Positions 54,127-62,997 of a DNA stretch of 64,000 nt are shown in pieces. The notes under the pieces are model-generated. The model did no database searches, was not told the DNA's origin, and was given only the letters and a program-made list of their open reading frames with translations. Numbering within the stretch: the stretch's first letter is position 1; each line of letters opens with the position of its first letter. The stretch comes from Sulfobacillus thermotolerans (GTDB lineage: Bacteria > Bacillota > Sulfobacillia > Sulfobacillales > Sulfobacillaceae), in the NCBI GenBank assembly GCA_002951815.1, contig CP019454.1:62001-126000 (forward strand). Direction: 5' to 3'. Position numbers and translations under genes: made by a program.

Positions 54127-54402
54127 ATGTCGCGACCAGGACTCGAACATCCTTTGATACTTTCGTATCGCTTTTGTCGCCAGCGGGACCGTTTGGCCCC
54201 GCCGGCGCAAGTTGCCGTCGACAAAGTATTAATCAAATTATCTGGGGGTTCCTGTAAACTCAAAAAATTGTCGGCCTATCCCGGCCTTTATGAAATTCGG
54301 ATCTCACCCAGTTTGCGTCTGATTATCGAACGCCCCTTTGCCAATGCCGGCACGATTGTCCGGAGCGTCGGCCCACACGGTCCGATTTTACGCAGACCCT
54401 AG
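54127..54402 (+). CDS. RelE/ParE-superfamily toxin-like protein without partner
   Basis: The 91-residue protein starts at ATG 54127 with AAAGGAGG upstream. The conserved layout VDKVLIKLSGG ... LKKLSAYPGLYEIRISPSLR LIIERP matches the RelE/ParE fold, with basic residues where RNases or gyrase inhibitors have them. No antitoxin gene is adjacent; the upstream gene ends 53 bases before. It could be an orphan, or its antitoxin could be elsewhere. TTGACA at 54084 may be its promoter. Confidence 0.55.
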   Translation: MSRPGLEHPLILSYRFCRQRDRLAPPAQVAVDKVLIKLSGGSCKLKKLSAYPGLYEIRISPSLRLIIERPFANAGTIVRSVGPHGPILRRP

Positions 54403-54562
54403 AGGGTGTGTGGAACTCTACAGGGCTCTTAGTCCCTAATCGCAGCGGGGCGGTTTGACGACGGGAGCACCCAAAGCTCCACGAAGTCTTTTTTAACGGG
54501 CCCTAGGCTTGCTAGTCTACTCCGCACGGGGGATGGGTCACCGCCATAGGAAGGAGGATTTC

Positions 54563-55693
54563 TTGTTAAAGCGTCCCTTAGAAGCAAGGCGCATCGCAGT
54601 CCGGTGGGGGTGGAGCGTGGTCCTGGGCAGTGCCCTCTGTCTCTCCGGTTGTGGTATGCGCCCGGTGGTTGGCAAAGCGCATGCAAGCTCGGCAGCCAGC
54701 GCGCCAAGACGCGCGATGACCTTTATTACCGAACCGGAGGAGGGTTTTGCACCTTGGCGCGAGGCACTCGCTGCGGCCAAAACCGGCGTGGACGTGAATG
54801 CGTATTTGTTGACCGACCGTACGTACATTCATCAACTGATCCAACTTGCTGCGCGAGGGATTCCCGTCCGCGTGCTCTTAGACCGTGATCCCTATGGCGA
54901 TTCTCGGGCACCCCATCAAGAATTTCGAGCCTTTGCTGGCACACGGGTCAAGGTGCGTTGGGCGCCGGCGCGTTTCTCGGGTTCTTATGCTTTTGACCAT
55001 GCGAAGTATCTGGTCGTAAATCCGGGGACTCCCCAGGCGATTGCGATCCTCGGGAGTGCCAACGGCACAGCGAGTGCACTGGATGGCGATAATGTCGAAG
55101 ATGACCTCGAAACCACCGAACCGGATGTAACGGAAGCGCTCGATCAGGTGTTTCAGGCGGATTGGACGAATCGGCCCGTGGGAGCGTCGCCTCGGCACGT
55201 CCTAGTGGTCTCGCCCGGGAGTCAATCGGCCCTAGCGACGCTGTTGAGGGTTTCCAGTACGCACCCTATCGCCGTGATGATGGAAGAACTGGGCACGGAT
55301 TTCGTCGCTTATCACGCATTAGCCAGTGCAGGACCGCGGGCCCGGGTCTTAATTCCTTATACAGGCCATCAGACGGTCCGAGAACAGGACATCATTACCT
55401 ATTTGCAGGCCGCTGGCGTCCACGTACGTGGCTTGCGCCAGCCCTACCTGCACGCGAAACTCATTGTCGGCGCAGGGCAAACTTTTATAGGATCACAAAA
55501 TTTTTCTGTGACATCCATGGAATCTAATCGGGAGGTCGGCCTCATCACCACCAGTCCTGCGATTCATGCCAGTGCACTCGCGTGGTTTAATCATTGGTGG
55601 GCGCAAGCCCAACCATTAGGGCCTTCATGCAACGACAACGGTCTATGGGAAAACGAGAAGAAAGAGGGACGATTATGCGAACGATGGTCGTGA
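54563..55693 (+). CDS. Phospholipase-D-family lipoprotein
   Basis: The 376-residue protein starts at TTG 54563 behind GAAGGAGG. A signal peptide with lipobox LCLSGC (Cys near residue 30) predicts a lipoprotein. Two HKD-like motifs follow: HAKYLVV with GSANGT near residue 146-175 and HAKLIVG with GSQNFS near 296-320. This pair is diagnostic of PLD enzymes (nuclease, phosphodiesterase, cardiolipin synthase). A secreted enzyme could act on DNA or lipids at the cell surface. The link to conjugation is by position only. Confidence 0.82.
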   Translation: MLKRPLEARRIAVRWGWSVVLGSALCLSGCGMRPVVGKAHASSAASAPRRAMTFITEPEEGFAPWREALAAAKTGVDVNAYLLTDRTYIHQLIQLAARGIPVRVLLDRDPYGDSRAPHQEFRAFAGTRVKVRWAPARFSGSYAFDHAKYLVVNPGTPQAIAILGSANGTASALDGDNVEDDLETTEPDVTEALDQVFQADWTNRPVGASPRHVLVVSPGSQSALATLLRVSSTHPIAVMMEELGTDFVAYHALASAGPRARVLIPYTGHQTVREQDIITYLQAAGVHVRGLRQPYLHAKLIVGAGQTFIGSQNFSVTSMESNREVGLITTSPAIHASALAWFNHWWAQAQPLGPSCNDNGLWENEKKEGRLCERWS

Positions 55694-55893
55694 CGCTCCA
55701 GGAGCTCGTGGTGGCGGCCCGTGATTATGGGATAGAGGATGTGGCGGAAGCCGAGAGTCTAGCCCAGCAAGCGTTTAATACGGGACTCGCGAGTGCGACG
55801 GTGATAATGTTTGATACCTTACGCACGTTGGTGGCGACGTCCGCGCAGCGGCGTCGAGACGAAGCCGAACGGATTCGGCAGGAGATCTTGTGA
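55675..55893 (+). CDS. Small helical protein of unknown function
   Basis: The 72-residue protein starts at ATG 55675, inside the end of the PLD gene, after AGAGGGACG. It is helical and Ala/Arg-rich (ATSAQRRRDEAERIRQEIL), with no recognised motif. The overlap suggests coupled translation with the lipoprotein. Confidence 0.45.
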   Translation: MRTMVVTLQELVVAARDYGIEDVAEAESLAQQAFNTGLASATVIMFDTLRTLVATSAQRRRDEAERIRQEIL

Positions 55894-55911
55894 AGCCCGG
55901 GTAGGGCGGGG

Positions 55912-56195
55912 GGTGATGTGAGTGGCTGCCTTGTTCCCAAAACAAGGTCCCTTGGTTCTTGTGAGATATACAACGGATATTTAAGAGGAGTCCATCCAAT
56001 TGAGCAACTAAAGCTTGCGAACCTCGGGAGACCGCTCGCAAGGGCGTACAACACAGTGACGTTGATGGATGACCAATATTAATGGCAGTGTGGCTGGACT
56101 AATCGTCGAGTCTCCAGTCACGCATGGCATGGAGAAGTTGAAGCAAATTAAGCATGGAGATGTACGGTTCCATGGTCATTAGGGCTTATATAGAA
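55912..56195 (+). ncRNA. Possible group II intron remnant or other structured RNA
   Basis: The gap 55894-56255 has no protein-like frame. Its sequence has blocks resembling group II intron domain I (TTGAGCAACTAAAGC and GCGTACAACACAGTGACG), a hairpin CCTTG TTCCCAAAA CAAGG, and a GTACGGTTC near 56160 like the 3' half of domain V. A complete catalytic core is not evident and no reverse transcriptase is present, so it may be a deletion remnant. This is recognition by eye only. Confidence 0.3.
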
Positions 56196-56255
56196 ACCAT
56201 CACGCCAATAGGACGGATAGCTTCATCACTCTGTGAAGATTAAGATACAGTAGTA

Positions 56256-56738
56256 CTACATGCATTTCTTGGCCAATTGAACATTCAACCCTTGACGGGC
56301 ACCCAGTAGTGACACCGTATTATCATCACTGGGAGCAAATAACACATTATCTTTAGAGTGACACCGGGGATTGACACATCGGTATGCTTCAATTCGCGCA
56401 TTGGCAACGATCGACAAAGCACCTTCGGGTTTTAGTGGCATGTGACAGTGTGGGCAACACCACGAGCTATGCAAAAATTCTCCTTCGAACTGAGCGTTTG
56501 GCATGTCCGCAAATCGGTATACGTCTCCAGAGGTGGTCTCTACTTGCCATGCATGAATGTGGGGTACTTCATAGACCAATCCATACGTTTCTTGACCATT
56601 GACCAGAATATGTACTAGCCGCCCTCCCGGTGCATGTTGTTCCGCACGGCACTGGTCGTCTGCGGCGAACACTTCGACGACATACGGGGGCACTTTTGAA
56701 TTCCCTTCAGAAGTTACTAGTCGAAGTAAGGTGTTCAT
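56256..56738 (-). CDS. Protein of unknown function with CxxC zinc-like motifs
   Basis: The 160-residue protein is read from ATG 56738, with AGGAGA upstream on this strand. Two Cys pairs, CCPHCH and RCVNPRCH, suggest a zinc-binding C-terminal half. The N terminus is beta-rich (VEVFAADDQC). No family is recognised. It is in the AT-richer right part of the element and lies between the intron-like region and the restriction genes. Confidence 0.5.
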   Translation of the reverse strand: MNTLLRLVTSEGNSKVPPYVVEVFAADDQCRAEQHAPGGRLVHILVNGQETYGLVYEVPHIHAWQVETTSGDVYRFADMPNAQFEGEFLHSSWCCPHCHMPLKPEGALSIVANARIEAYRCVNPRCHSKDNVLFAPSDDNTVSLLGARQGLNVQLAKKCM

Positions 56739-56940
56739 AACTGACTCTCCTATCATCGTTCTTAACAATGGAATCCACTTGTTTCAATACTCTTTAATTA
56801 TAGTGGCAGACGAGAATGTTTGCTTCGAAGTCTGAACCAAAAATTTGGAAAAAATAACTACTGCAAAGGTTTGACGATGCCCATTGGGGTTAGAATCCCA
56901 TCAGAAATGTCATTATCATTTTAAGTAGTAATAATGCCAT

Positions 56941-58056
56941 CTAATCAAAAATCCTTACCAGAATATTTGCATAATCGTTTCGATCTTTGAAATCTAGGCG
57001 AAATTCTTCTAAGGCTTTTCCGATTTCCCCTAGGAACAATAGTCGTCCATCTTCGCCGACTAAAGTAAGGACTTGTTGGATGAAGATGTCAACATGGATT
57101 AAATAAATATTTTGACCGCTTAGAAACTCCCTTTGGGCGCGTTCAATGACCGCGTTGTTTTCGACAATCGGTTCTGAACGAATAAGGAATAGTAACTCTT
57201 TAATGTGAGCAACACGCGTTGTAGTAATTTTATCTTCGAGAAGTTGTAGAGTTACGGTACGATCCTTTACTTCAACGGCTAAAATACTTCTTCCCTCTTT
57301 GCGGCAATCAATATCTGCCGGCCGATTGCTTGAGGCGTCGGATGCATTGACCACTTCGCTTAAAACCTGATCATAAATGCCCCATAATTGGCCTATTGTT
57401 CTGAGCAACGCCACACAAACCGCTTGAAGTCTACTACCGCCGGTTCGTGGCTTCAAAAACTCATCTACCATGCGCAATGTATGCTGCAAGCTACTACGTT
57501 GCGGAACCGAATATATAATCAGTTGTTCTTGCTGAATTCTTCTGATCTCTAACAGCACTTGTTTTAATGTTCGTTGTGAAAATTGATCATTGTCACATTC
57601 TTGTATTCGGTTGAGGACTAGACACAGTTGATCCCATCCATCCTTATCTTTTTGTGCCATACGGTGCTCTGAACTCACTTCGGGAACTCGTAAAGGGTTA
57701 TTTACATATGGTTCCGGCGAGCCTCCCAATGGTGTTCCGTGTGACCTCTCAAAAGGAACAATAACTTTGTGACAGAGTGAACGTGCATCAAACCGACCAA
57801 CCACATTACTTTTTTTCTGTAAGCAGATGGCATTGGCATTTGAATTGACGACCTTAGCCAAAAGTTGCGTTGGTAATACATATCGATAGCTTTTTGTATT
57901 ACTTCTTAACAGCGTAGCGATTTCGGAGGCTAATGAGGGCTCTATATCGGTGCCCAATTCTGCTTGCTCAATCTGCAACCACATGGCATTGAGGGCCTTT
58001 TGAGCATCTTCGACATTAATCCTAATTTCCTTTTCCACGCACTCAACCCTTATCAC
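56941..58056 (-). CDS. SacI-family type II restriction endonuclease
   Basis: The 371-residue protein has the segment FDARSLCHKVIVPFERSHG followed by LGGSPEPYVNNPLRVPEVS, which I recognise as characteristic of the SacI endonuclease family. Length also matches (SacI itself is about 360). It starts next to the methylase gene and shares its direction, forming a restriction-modification operon. If specificity were that of SacI, the site would be GAGCTC, but this is only inference. AT-richer codon use contrasts with the transfer genes. Confidence 0.65.
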   Translation of the reverse strand: MIRVECVEKEIRINVEDAQKALNAMWLQIEQAELGTDIEPSLASEIATLLRSNTKSYRYVLPTQLLAKVVNSNANAICLQKKSNVVGRFDARSLCHKVIVPFERSHGTPLGGSPEPYVNNPLRVPEVSSEHRMAQKDKDGWDQLCLVLNRIQECDNDQFSQRTLKQVLLEIRRIQQEQLIIYSVPQRSSLQHTLRMVDEFLKPRTGGSRLQAVCVALLRTIGQLWGIYDQVLSEVVNASDASSNRPADIDCRKEGRSILAVEVKDRTVTLQLLEDKITTTRVAHIKELLFLIRSEPIVENNAVIERAQREFLSGQNIYLIHVDIFIQQVLTLVGEDGRLLFLGEIGKALEEFRLDFKDRNDYANILVRIFD

Positions 58057-58929
58057 TTAAAGTTCATAGTTAACCCATAGCGATTCCTGACGTTCTCCTT
58101 TAACGGAATGGCAAACGGCTGGGTCTGCATCAATCCGTTTCCAATCACCATAAAGTTCGTCCATTAAATCACACCGATATCCTGAAATCGCCACACAACC
58201 CCTGACATCGTGTAATACTTTAGCCAATACCACATGTTCCTTGTCTGTCATTTCGTATCGATATGCCTTATTGTCGCCACGGGATTCATGCGGATACGGC
58301 GGATCGCAATAGAACAAAGTATCTGGACTATCATAGGCATGAATGACATCGATAGCCGGACGGTGGTCAATTTGAACACGAATCAATCGTGCTGCAATTT
58401 CCACCAAATCCTGTGGGCTGCCTAGCCAACGCGACACAGCACCACCCATTCCACGTCTGCTGGTGTTGCGGCATGTGGCCCACCGACCAGGAGACGCGGT
58501 TTGCGCTAATCCTGTTCTCGCTTGTCGCGCACGAATATAGAATCTTCTAGCCCGTTCAAGATTTGACAGACCATCTATCGATTCTTGGATCGCTAAGACA
58601 AATTCTTCACGACTAAAGGGTGTTAGTCCAATTGCTTCAATTAACTCATCCCGTTGATCTCGGAGAACACGAAAGAAATTAACTACTTCACCATCTAAAT
58701 CATTATATGTTTCTACAGGTGACGGTTTTCGATTAATCAAGGTTGCGGCTGACCCGCCAAATGGCTCACAAAAGTGATTGGTCTCAGGCAATAAGGGAAG
58801 TAGCCATGACAGATGACTATATTTACCACCATACCATCCAAACGCAATCTTCTTCTTGTTTTTATGGGTGGGACGAATCCCCGCTTCTTCGAGTACCGCA
58901 TTCAAGAACATTGAAGATGTCTCTGCCAT
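58057..58929 (-). CDS. D12-class DNA adenine methyltransferase
   Basis: The 290-residue protein has the Dam-like N terminus FGWYGGKYSHLSWLLPLLP and CEPFGGSAATL, for AdoMet binding, and the catalytic FYCDPPYP near residue 206. It would methylate adenine and so protect the site cut by the adjacent endonuclease. The start ATG is preceded by GGAAGGGGA on this strand. It is the upstream gene of the operon. Confidence 0.85.
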   Translation of the reverse strand: MAETSSMFLNAVLEEAGIRPTHKNKKKIAFGWYGGKYSHLSWLLPLLPETNHFCEPFGGSAATLINRKPSPVETYNDLDGEVVNFFRVLRDQRDELIEAIGLTPFSREEFVLAIQESIDGLSNLERARRFYIRARQARTGLAQTASPGRWATCRNTSRRGMGGAVSRWLGSPQDLVEIAARLIRVQIDHRPAIDVIHAYDSPDTLFYCDPPYPHESRGDNKAYRYEMTDKEHVVLAKVLHDVRGCVAISGYRCDLMDELYGDWKRIDADPAVCHSVKGERQESLWVNYEL

Positions 58930-59390
58930 TTTCTATTCCCCTTCCATTAAAACTATAACCGATAAGACTACATATATCAAAAAATCTAAGGCCTTCCTTG
59001 GCGGCCACTAATCTTTTCACTAGTTTGGCGAATGAGCTTGGAATCGCTAAAACCCCTTGAATTCCCATTTCCAAGAACCTCTACCCCAAATCATGGTGGT
59101 AAAACCACTATTTGTAAATATAAGGCACTACAATTTAAAGTGTCAACAAATATTGGCCGTATGACCACCTTATGTTACGATGTAACTATTATTATGGGGT
59201 TAGATTTGGGGCTGTTTCCTGACATCTACTCCTGAAATCTCTAATTTTCAGCTATAGAGTTGGGTTTTGGGATGAGCGTGGATACTTTTTGGATAAAAAC
59301 GCTTTTCACATTCATTCATCGATGGGACCAGTGGCTCGTCTTTGAAGACAATTATCTGCCACTGAGACTAACCAATAAGGGAAAAAAACT
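58930..59390. other. AT-rich intergenic region
   Basis: No protein-like frame was found over these 460 bases. It should hold the leftward promoter of the methylase operon and a rightward promoter for the small RHH gene, but no clear -35/-10 pair stands out. It is visibly richer in A+T than the transfer region. Confidence 0.4.
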
Positions 59391-59570
59391 ATGCCAAACC
59401 AGCATGCTCACAACAATCAACGGATTATCGGGATTCGGGCACGAGATGAATGGATAGTGCGCCTCGATGCAGCCGCGAGAGCTGCTGGACAGTCCCGGAT
59501 GGCCTATATTCGGCAAGCGATCGAGGAACGCATGGCACGGGAACAGAGAAAAGAAATATCAGGGGAATAA
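59391..59570 (+). CDS. Small ribbon-helix-helix DNA-binding protein
   Basis: The 59-residue protein starts at ATG 59391 and has RIIGIRARDEWIVRLDAAAR followed by QSRMAYIRQAIEERM, the strand-helix-helix pattern of the Arc/MetJ (RHH) family. Its charged C-terminal tail ends ISGE. A possible role is antitoxin or regulator of neighbouring restriction genes. It ends directly at the IS remnant. Confidence 0.55.
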   Translation: MPNQHAHNNQRIIGIRARDEWIVRLDAAARAAGQSRMAYIRQAIEERMAREQRKEISGE

Positions 59571-59572
59571 TT

Positions 59573-59708
59573 GCCTGTGTTCGCGGGAAATTAGTGCGCC
59601 GCTGGGCCCAACGGCAGGCTGGCTAACGTCATCGGTCCGCGAAATGTAGTCCTAGGCCTATAACCCCCAGAGAGGTTCCTAAACACAAAGAGACTTTTTC
59701 AGCAAAAA
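59573..59708 (+). mobile_element. Remnant of an IS related to the intact copy at 61101-62728
   Basis: In one frame, 59591-59626 reads LVRRWAQRQAG then stop, matching the last residues of the intact transposase (VRRWAQRHIA). About 70 bases later GACTTTTTCAGCA (59692-59704) matches the terminal inverted repeat of the intact IS. Everything between is degenerate. Only the 3' end of the IS survives. Confidence 0.65.
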
Positions 59709-60025
59709 CTATCTAGAAAAACCTCATTTACGGAGTTGAGAGCAATCCGTCCGAGAAACTCTTGTTGTTCTTCTAAGGTTAAAGGCGGACCAATGGGCCG
59801 TGGGGCCGTATCTACGGCAATATCTTCGATGTGAGGGCGGGCCTTGGACAGGGGGCGATTTGTTGATGTTAGCGTAACCCGCGAAAATACAACCAGGTCC
59901 TTAACATCATCCAGTGAATAATGTTGTCTTGGTGGAATAGGGCGATAATAGCACTTCTGTTCAAGATCGTAGACACTCATACAAACTCCTGTATGCATTT
60001 TTGTTAAGCCAGTTACGACAAACAA
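59699..60025 (-). CDS. Dual-OB domain protein, truncated
   Basis: The 108-residue protein starts at TTG 60025 behind GGGAGGG on this strand. The opening FVVTGLTKMHTGVCMSVYDL matches the dual-OB (DuOB) domain protein found beside DUF488 genes. The usual protein is about 200 residues; here the last codons, FLDSFC then TGA, lie in the terminal repeat of the IS remnant, so the C-terminal half is lost. It is probably non-functional or reduced. Confidence 0.6.
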   Translation of the reverse strand: MFVVTGLTKMHTGVCMSVYDLEQKCYYRPIPPRQHYSLDDVKDLVVFSRVTLTSTNRPLSKARPHIEDIAVDTAPRPIGPPLTLEEQQEFLGRIALNSVNEVFLDSFC

Positions 60026-60044
60026 CCATAAACCCTCCCCGTAA

Positions 60045-60533
60045 CTATTTTAAAATATGACGAATAGTGACTTCAGGTGCCTCGCGTAGTTTTTCGGCAA
60101 CTAAACTCCGATGACATGCTTCTGGGCGAGCTTCTACGCAAAACAATAATAAATTCACCTCAGGGTCAAACTGCTGCACAAACCGACGCACATCAAAAGA
60201 ATCAAGACATGCAGCCTTGTATTCGTGAATAAAGTGATCGCTCAGTGCTACTCTTTTTTGTTTGGATGTGCCCTCTTTACGGTCGTCTTCCTTTTGAAGG
60301 GCGCGAATTGCTTGTGATGGTGCTAAGGTCTTATCGTATAAGTACCGTATTCCGCGTTTCGACAATTCAGTCTGCAAATAAACTTTGTTTACGAACGCAT
60401 ATTGATTCCCTCGCATTCCACGCCGACGTCGAATATCTATAAATACGTTAATGTGAAGTTCGGCTAGCGTCTGAAAAAATTCACGTTCTGTAAACCCATA
60501 AACACCCATCGTGAAAACGTTAATAGGGCTCAC
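60045..60533 (-). CDS. DUF488 family protein
   Basis: The 162-residue protein starts with a YGFTEREFFQTLAELHINVF region and has the DUF488 hallmarks FIDIRRRRGMRGNQYAF and LLFCVEARPEACHRSLVAEKL near the C terminus. The Cys-His-Arg set (EACHRS) is the conserved putative active site. It overlaps the upstream DUF488 gene by 14 bases. DUF488-DuOB clusters are proposed to act in defence, but the biochemical role is unknown. Confidence 0.85.
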   Translation of the reverse strand: MSPINVFTMGVYGFTEREFFQTLAELHINVFIDIRRRRGMRGNQYAFVNKVYLQTELSKRGIRYLYDKTLAPSQAIRALQKEDDRKEGTSKQKRVALSDHFIHEYKAACLDSFDVRRFVQQFDPEVNLLLFCVEARPEACHRSLVAEKLREAPEVTIRHILK

Positions 60534-61071
60534 CCGACTTCACGTAGCGTTTTCTGGAGGTTAAGGATGATTCAAACCATGATAATTGTCCCTGCGTCAA
60601 ACGCTGAATCACTTCCTGTTGGGTCACAAGGTCCCCATTGACATCTATATGTGCCACCGGTATGTTGAGACGGCTCAATGTTTGTCCAATTAATTTACTT
60701 CGATGACATGCTTCAGGTTTACCCTCGGCACACATCACCACCAGGGGAATATGTTTATTCCATGCCGTTTGGAGACGACCAATGCCGTATTGATAGCTAT
60801 CCAACATCTCGACTTTTGCATAGTCTACTCTTCCATTCACATAACACCTATTATCTGATGGCAAGCCGCCTAGCGTATCTCCCATCCATAGGTATCGGAT
60901 ATGATAGCGACTTAGAAAGGAGTCTAACCGCTCCCTTGTAAAGTCCGGGTTGAACCGTGACGTAGGCTTAGTTCTTACGTCAACTAAATAGTCAATATGG
61001 TAGGGTTGTAATGCATCCATAAACTCTAAAATAGTTCTTTTGCCGTATCCTATCGTGTATATGCAATGCAT
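60520..61071 (-). CDS. DUF488 family protein
   Basis: The 183-residue protein starts IYTIGYGKRTILEFMDAL, then LVDVRTKPTSRFNPDF, and ends its core with VVMCAEGKPEACHRSKLIGQ, all typical of DUF488. It is the first gene of the three-gene operon (DUF488, DUF488, DuOB). The two DUF488 copies differ in length and so are not a recent duplication. The IS begins just 30 bases upstream of its start, possibly separating it from its promoter. Confidence 0.88.
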   Translation of the reverse strand: MHCIYTIGYGKRTILEFMDALQPYHIDYLVDVRTKPTSRFNPDFTRERLDSFLSRYHIRYLWMGDTLGGLPSDNRCYVNGRVDYAKVEMLDSYQYGIGRLQTAWNKHIPLVVMCAEGKPEACHRSKLIGQTLSRLNIPVAHIDVNGDLVTQQEVIQRLTQGQLSWFESSLTSRKRYVKSGEPY

Positions 61072-61100
61072 GGCACCACCCCGCCTCTCATTCCTACCTA

Positions 61101-62728
61101 GATTCTGCTGAAAAAGTCACCCGCTTCCGATCCCCGAAAACCGCATAAAAGAAGGGATTTCCGGCCCCTTTGTCGAATTTATCCAGTGACGAAACCATCC
61201 AAATTCGAGAGGGGGAAATCCCGATAGCAGAGGTATTCGCGCTAACGGGTGCCATTTCCTGCTTCGGGATCACATGCAACGTGAGGACCAGGTGCAATTA
61301 GACTTTTTGACGGCGGCAATGCCGCCGGACGTGTGGACATTACCGGCGGAATTGGCCTCTGTTGATCGCCTCCTCGGGGATCCCCGTATTCTCGCTCCTC
61401 TCTTGAGCAAGCTCGACCCCGTCCGGGGTCGGCCCTCCGTGCCGGCCGCGCAAGTTCTACGTTTGTTTTACTTGAAGGAACGGTATCAGTTGTCGGACCG
61501 CGATCTCATCCAGGAGGTCTCCGACAGCTTTCACTGGCGGCGGTTCTGCCACTTTGGAGTGGCCGATCGGTTGCTGCACCCCACCACGTTGACCTATTGG
61601 CGCCGACGGCTGGGCTCGGAGGGCGTGGCGGCCATCAACCGGGCCGTAACGGCCCGGCTGCAGGCGGAGAAAATCATCCGCGGTCGCCGATTGCGCATGG
61701 ACTCGACCGTCATCGAAGCCGATATTCATCACCCGACCGATTCCGGTCTGATTGCGGATGGCATTCGTCGGGTCACGCGCGTCGCCCGACAGTTAGGAGC
61801 CACGCTTGAAGGAGCTTCGGTCCCCATCCGCGATCGAGCGCGCGCCATCAAACACCGCATTCTCGCCATCGGCAAGGTCTTGCGGCGTCGCACCGGGGAA
61901 GCCGTCGCGGAGGTGCGACGGATTACCGAAGAACTCGCACGCATCGGCGAGGCGCAAGGCCGAGCGATCGCCCAGTTGGTTGACAGCGCCAAGCAGCAGA
62001 TCACCGTCCTCGACCCGTCCCGAGCTCGTCGGGTGGCCCAGGTGGAACAAGCGCTCCAGGATCTCCAGACGGTCATTCGGCAGAGCCGCGCGGCCACGGA
62101 TGGCGAACGCATTGCTGAGCGCGTCGTGAGTCTGGCCGACCCGGATGCCCGGCCCATTAAGAAAGGGAAACTCGGTCAGCCGGTTCAATTGGGCTACAAA
62201 GTCCAGATCATCGAGGCGGAAGACGGGTTCGTCACCGGCTACACCGTGAGCATGGGAAATCCACCCGATACGGATGCCCTCGGCCCAGCCCTGGACCAGC
62301 ATCGCGCCCACTTTGGCCGCGATCCGGACATCGTCGCGACCGACCGGGGCTACGACAGTGCGGCAAATCAACGCGATTGTGGCCATCGCGGCATTAAAAC
62401 GATCGCCATCCCGAAACGCGGTAAGAAATCGGCCACCCGCCTGGCCGAGGAACGGCGTCCCGCCTTTCGCCGGGCGCAACGCTGGCGCGCCGGCGGTGAA
62501 GGCACGATTAGCCGGTTGAAACGAAAATACGGGCTGCGCCGAAGTCGTTATCGTGAATACGAGGCTGTCTCTACCGGCATTGGCCTCGGAATTTTTACCC
62601 ACAATGTGCGCCGCTGGGCCCAGCGGCACATCGCGTAGGAATCCACCCCGGATGGAAATGCCATAAAGCGGCACTTTCCTCTGTCGGGTTCGTCGACGTC
62701 GCGGTCTCCGGACTTTTTCAGCAGAATC
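61101..62728 (+). mobile_element. Intact IS (DUF772/DDE transposase), 1,628 bp
   Basis: GATTCTGCTGAAAAAGTC at the left end is exactly inverted at the right end (GACTTTTTCAGCAGAATC). The six bases TACCTA flank it on both sides (61095-61100 and 62729-62734), a target duplication showing a recent insertion. It contains one transposase gene. Confidence 0.88.
61274..62638 (+). CDS. IS5/IS1182-like transposase
   Basis: The 454-residue protein has the N-terminal DUF772 region (VLRLFYLKERYQLSDRDLIQ, then WRRFCHFGVADRLLHPTTLT). The catalytic acids of the DDE fold are visible: Asp in RLRMDSTVIEADIHHPTD, Asp in IVATDRGYDSAANQRD and Glu in GGEGTISRLKRKYGLRR. Length is normal and no frameshift is present, so it should be active. 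Its C-terminal VRRWAQRHIA matches the remnant at 59.6 kb. Confidence 0.85.
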   Translation: MQREDQVQLDFLTAAMPPDVWTLPAELASVDRLLGDPRILAPLLSKLDPVRGRPSVPAAQVLRLFYLKERYQLSDRDLIQEVSDSFHWRRFCHFGVADRLLHPTTLTYWRRRLGSEGVAAINRAVTARLQAEKIIRGRRLRMDSTVIEADIHHPTDSGLIADGIRRVTRVARQLGATLEGASVPIRDRARAIKHRILAIGKVLRRRTGEAVAEVRRITEELARIGEAQGRAIAQLVDSAKQQITVLDPSRARRVAQVEQALQDLQTVIRQSRAATDGERIAERVVSLADPDARPIKKGKLGQPVQLGYKVQIIEAEDGFVTGYTVSMGNPPDTDALGPALDQHRAHFGRDPDIVATDRGYDSAANQRDCGHRGIKTIAIPKRGKKSATRLAEERRPAFRRAQRWRAGGEGTISRLKRKYGLRRSRYREYEAVSTGIGLGIFTHNVRRWAQRHIA

Positions 62729-62997
62729 TACCTATGCGCCAATTGGTCATGCGTTAATGTCGCTTACACAGGCTTCGAGCAGACTTCTCTGTACGCTTGT
62801 CACGACTTATCATACCATGTAACGTGTCACAAGCCACACCGATAGTCGCGTTTTGCGGGCTTATTGTTGCCATGGAATATGATGATTGCTTTCGGGGCGG
62901 TTGCGGATGATAGCTGCTGTTGTGAAGGCATCATTGACTGGTTGTGAGAGTACACCCCACTTTTCACGGAGGTTGACAGCAACTGCACACAGCGGAT
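62639..62997. other. IS 3' end and intergenic region without genes
   Basis: The first 90 bases are the right end of the IS. The remainder (62735-62997) has several short palindromic stretches and CGGAGG near 62970, but no protein-like frame before the resolvase fragment. Confidence 0.4.

Noticed and set aside
58743-58958. Plus-strand ORF over the methylase start
   Set aside because: It is antisense to a methylase with clear catalytic motifs and has no family resemblance.
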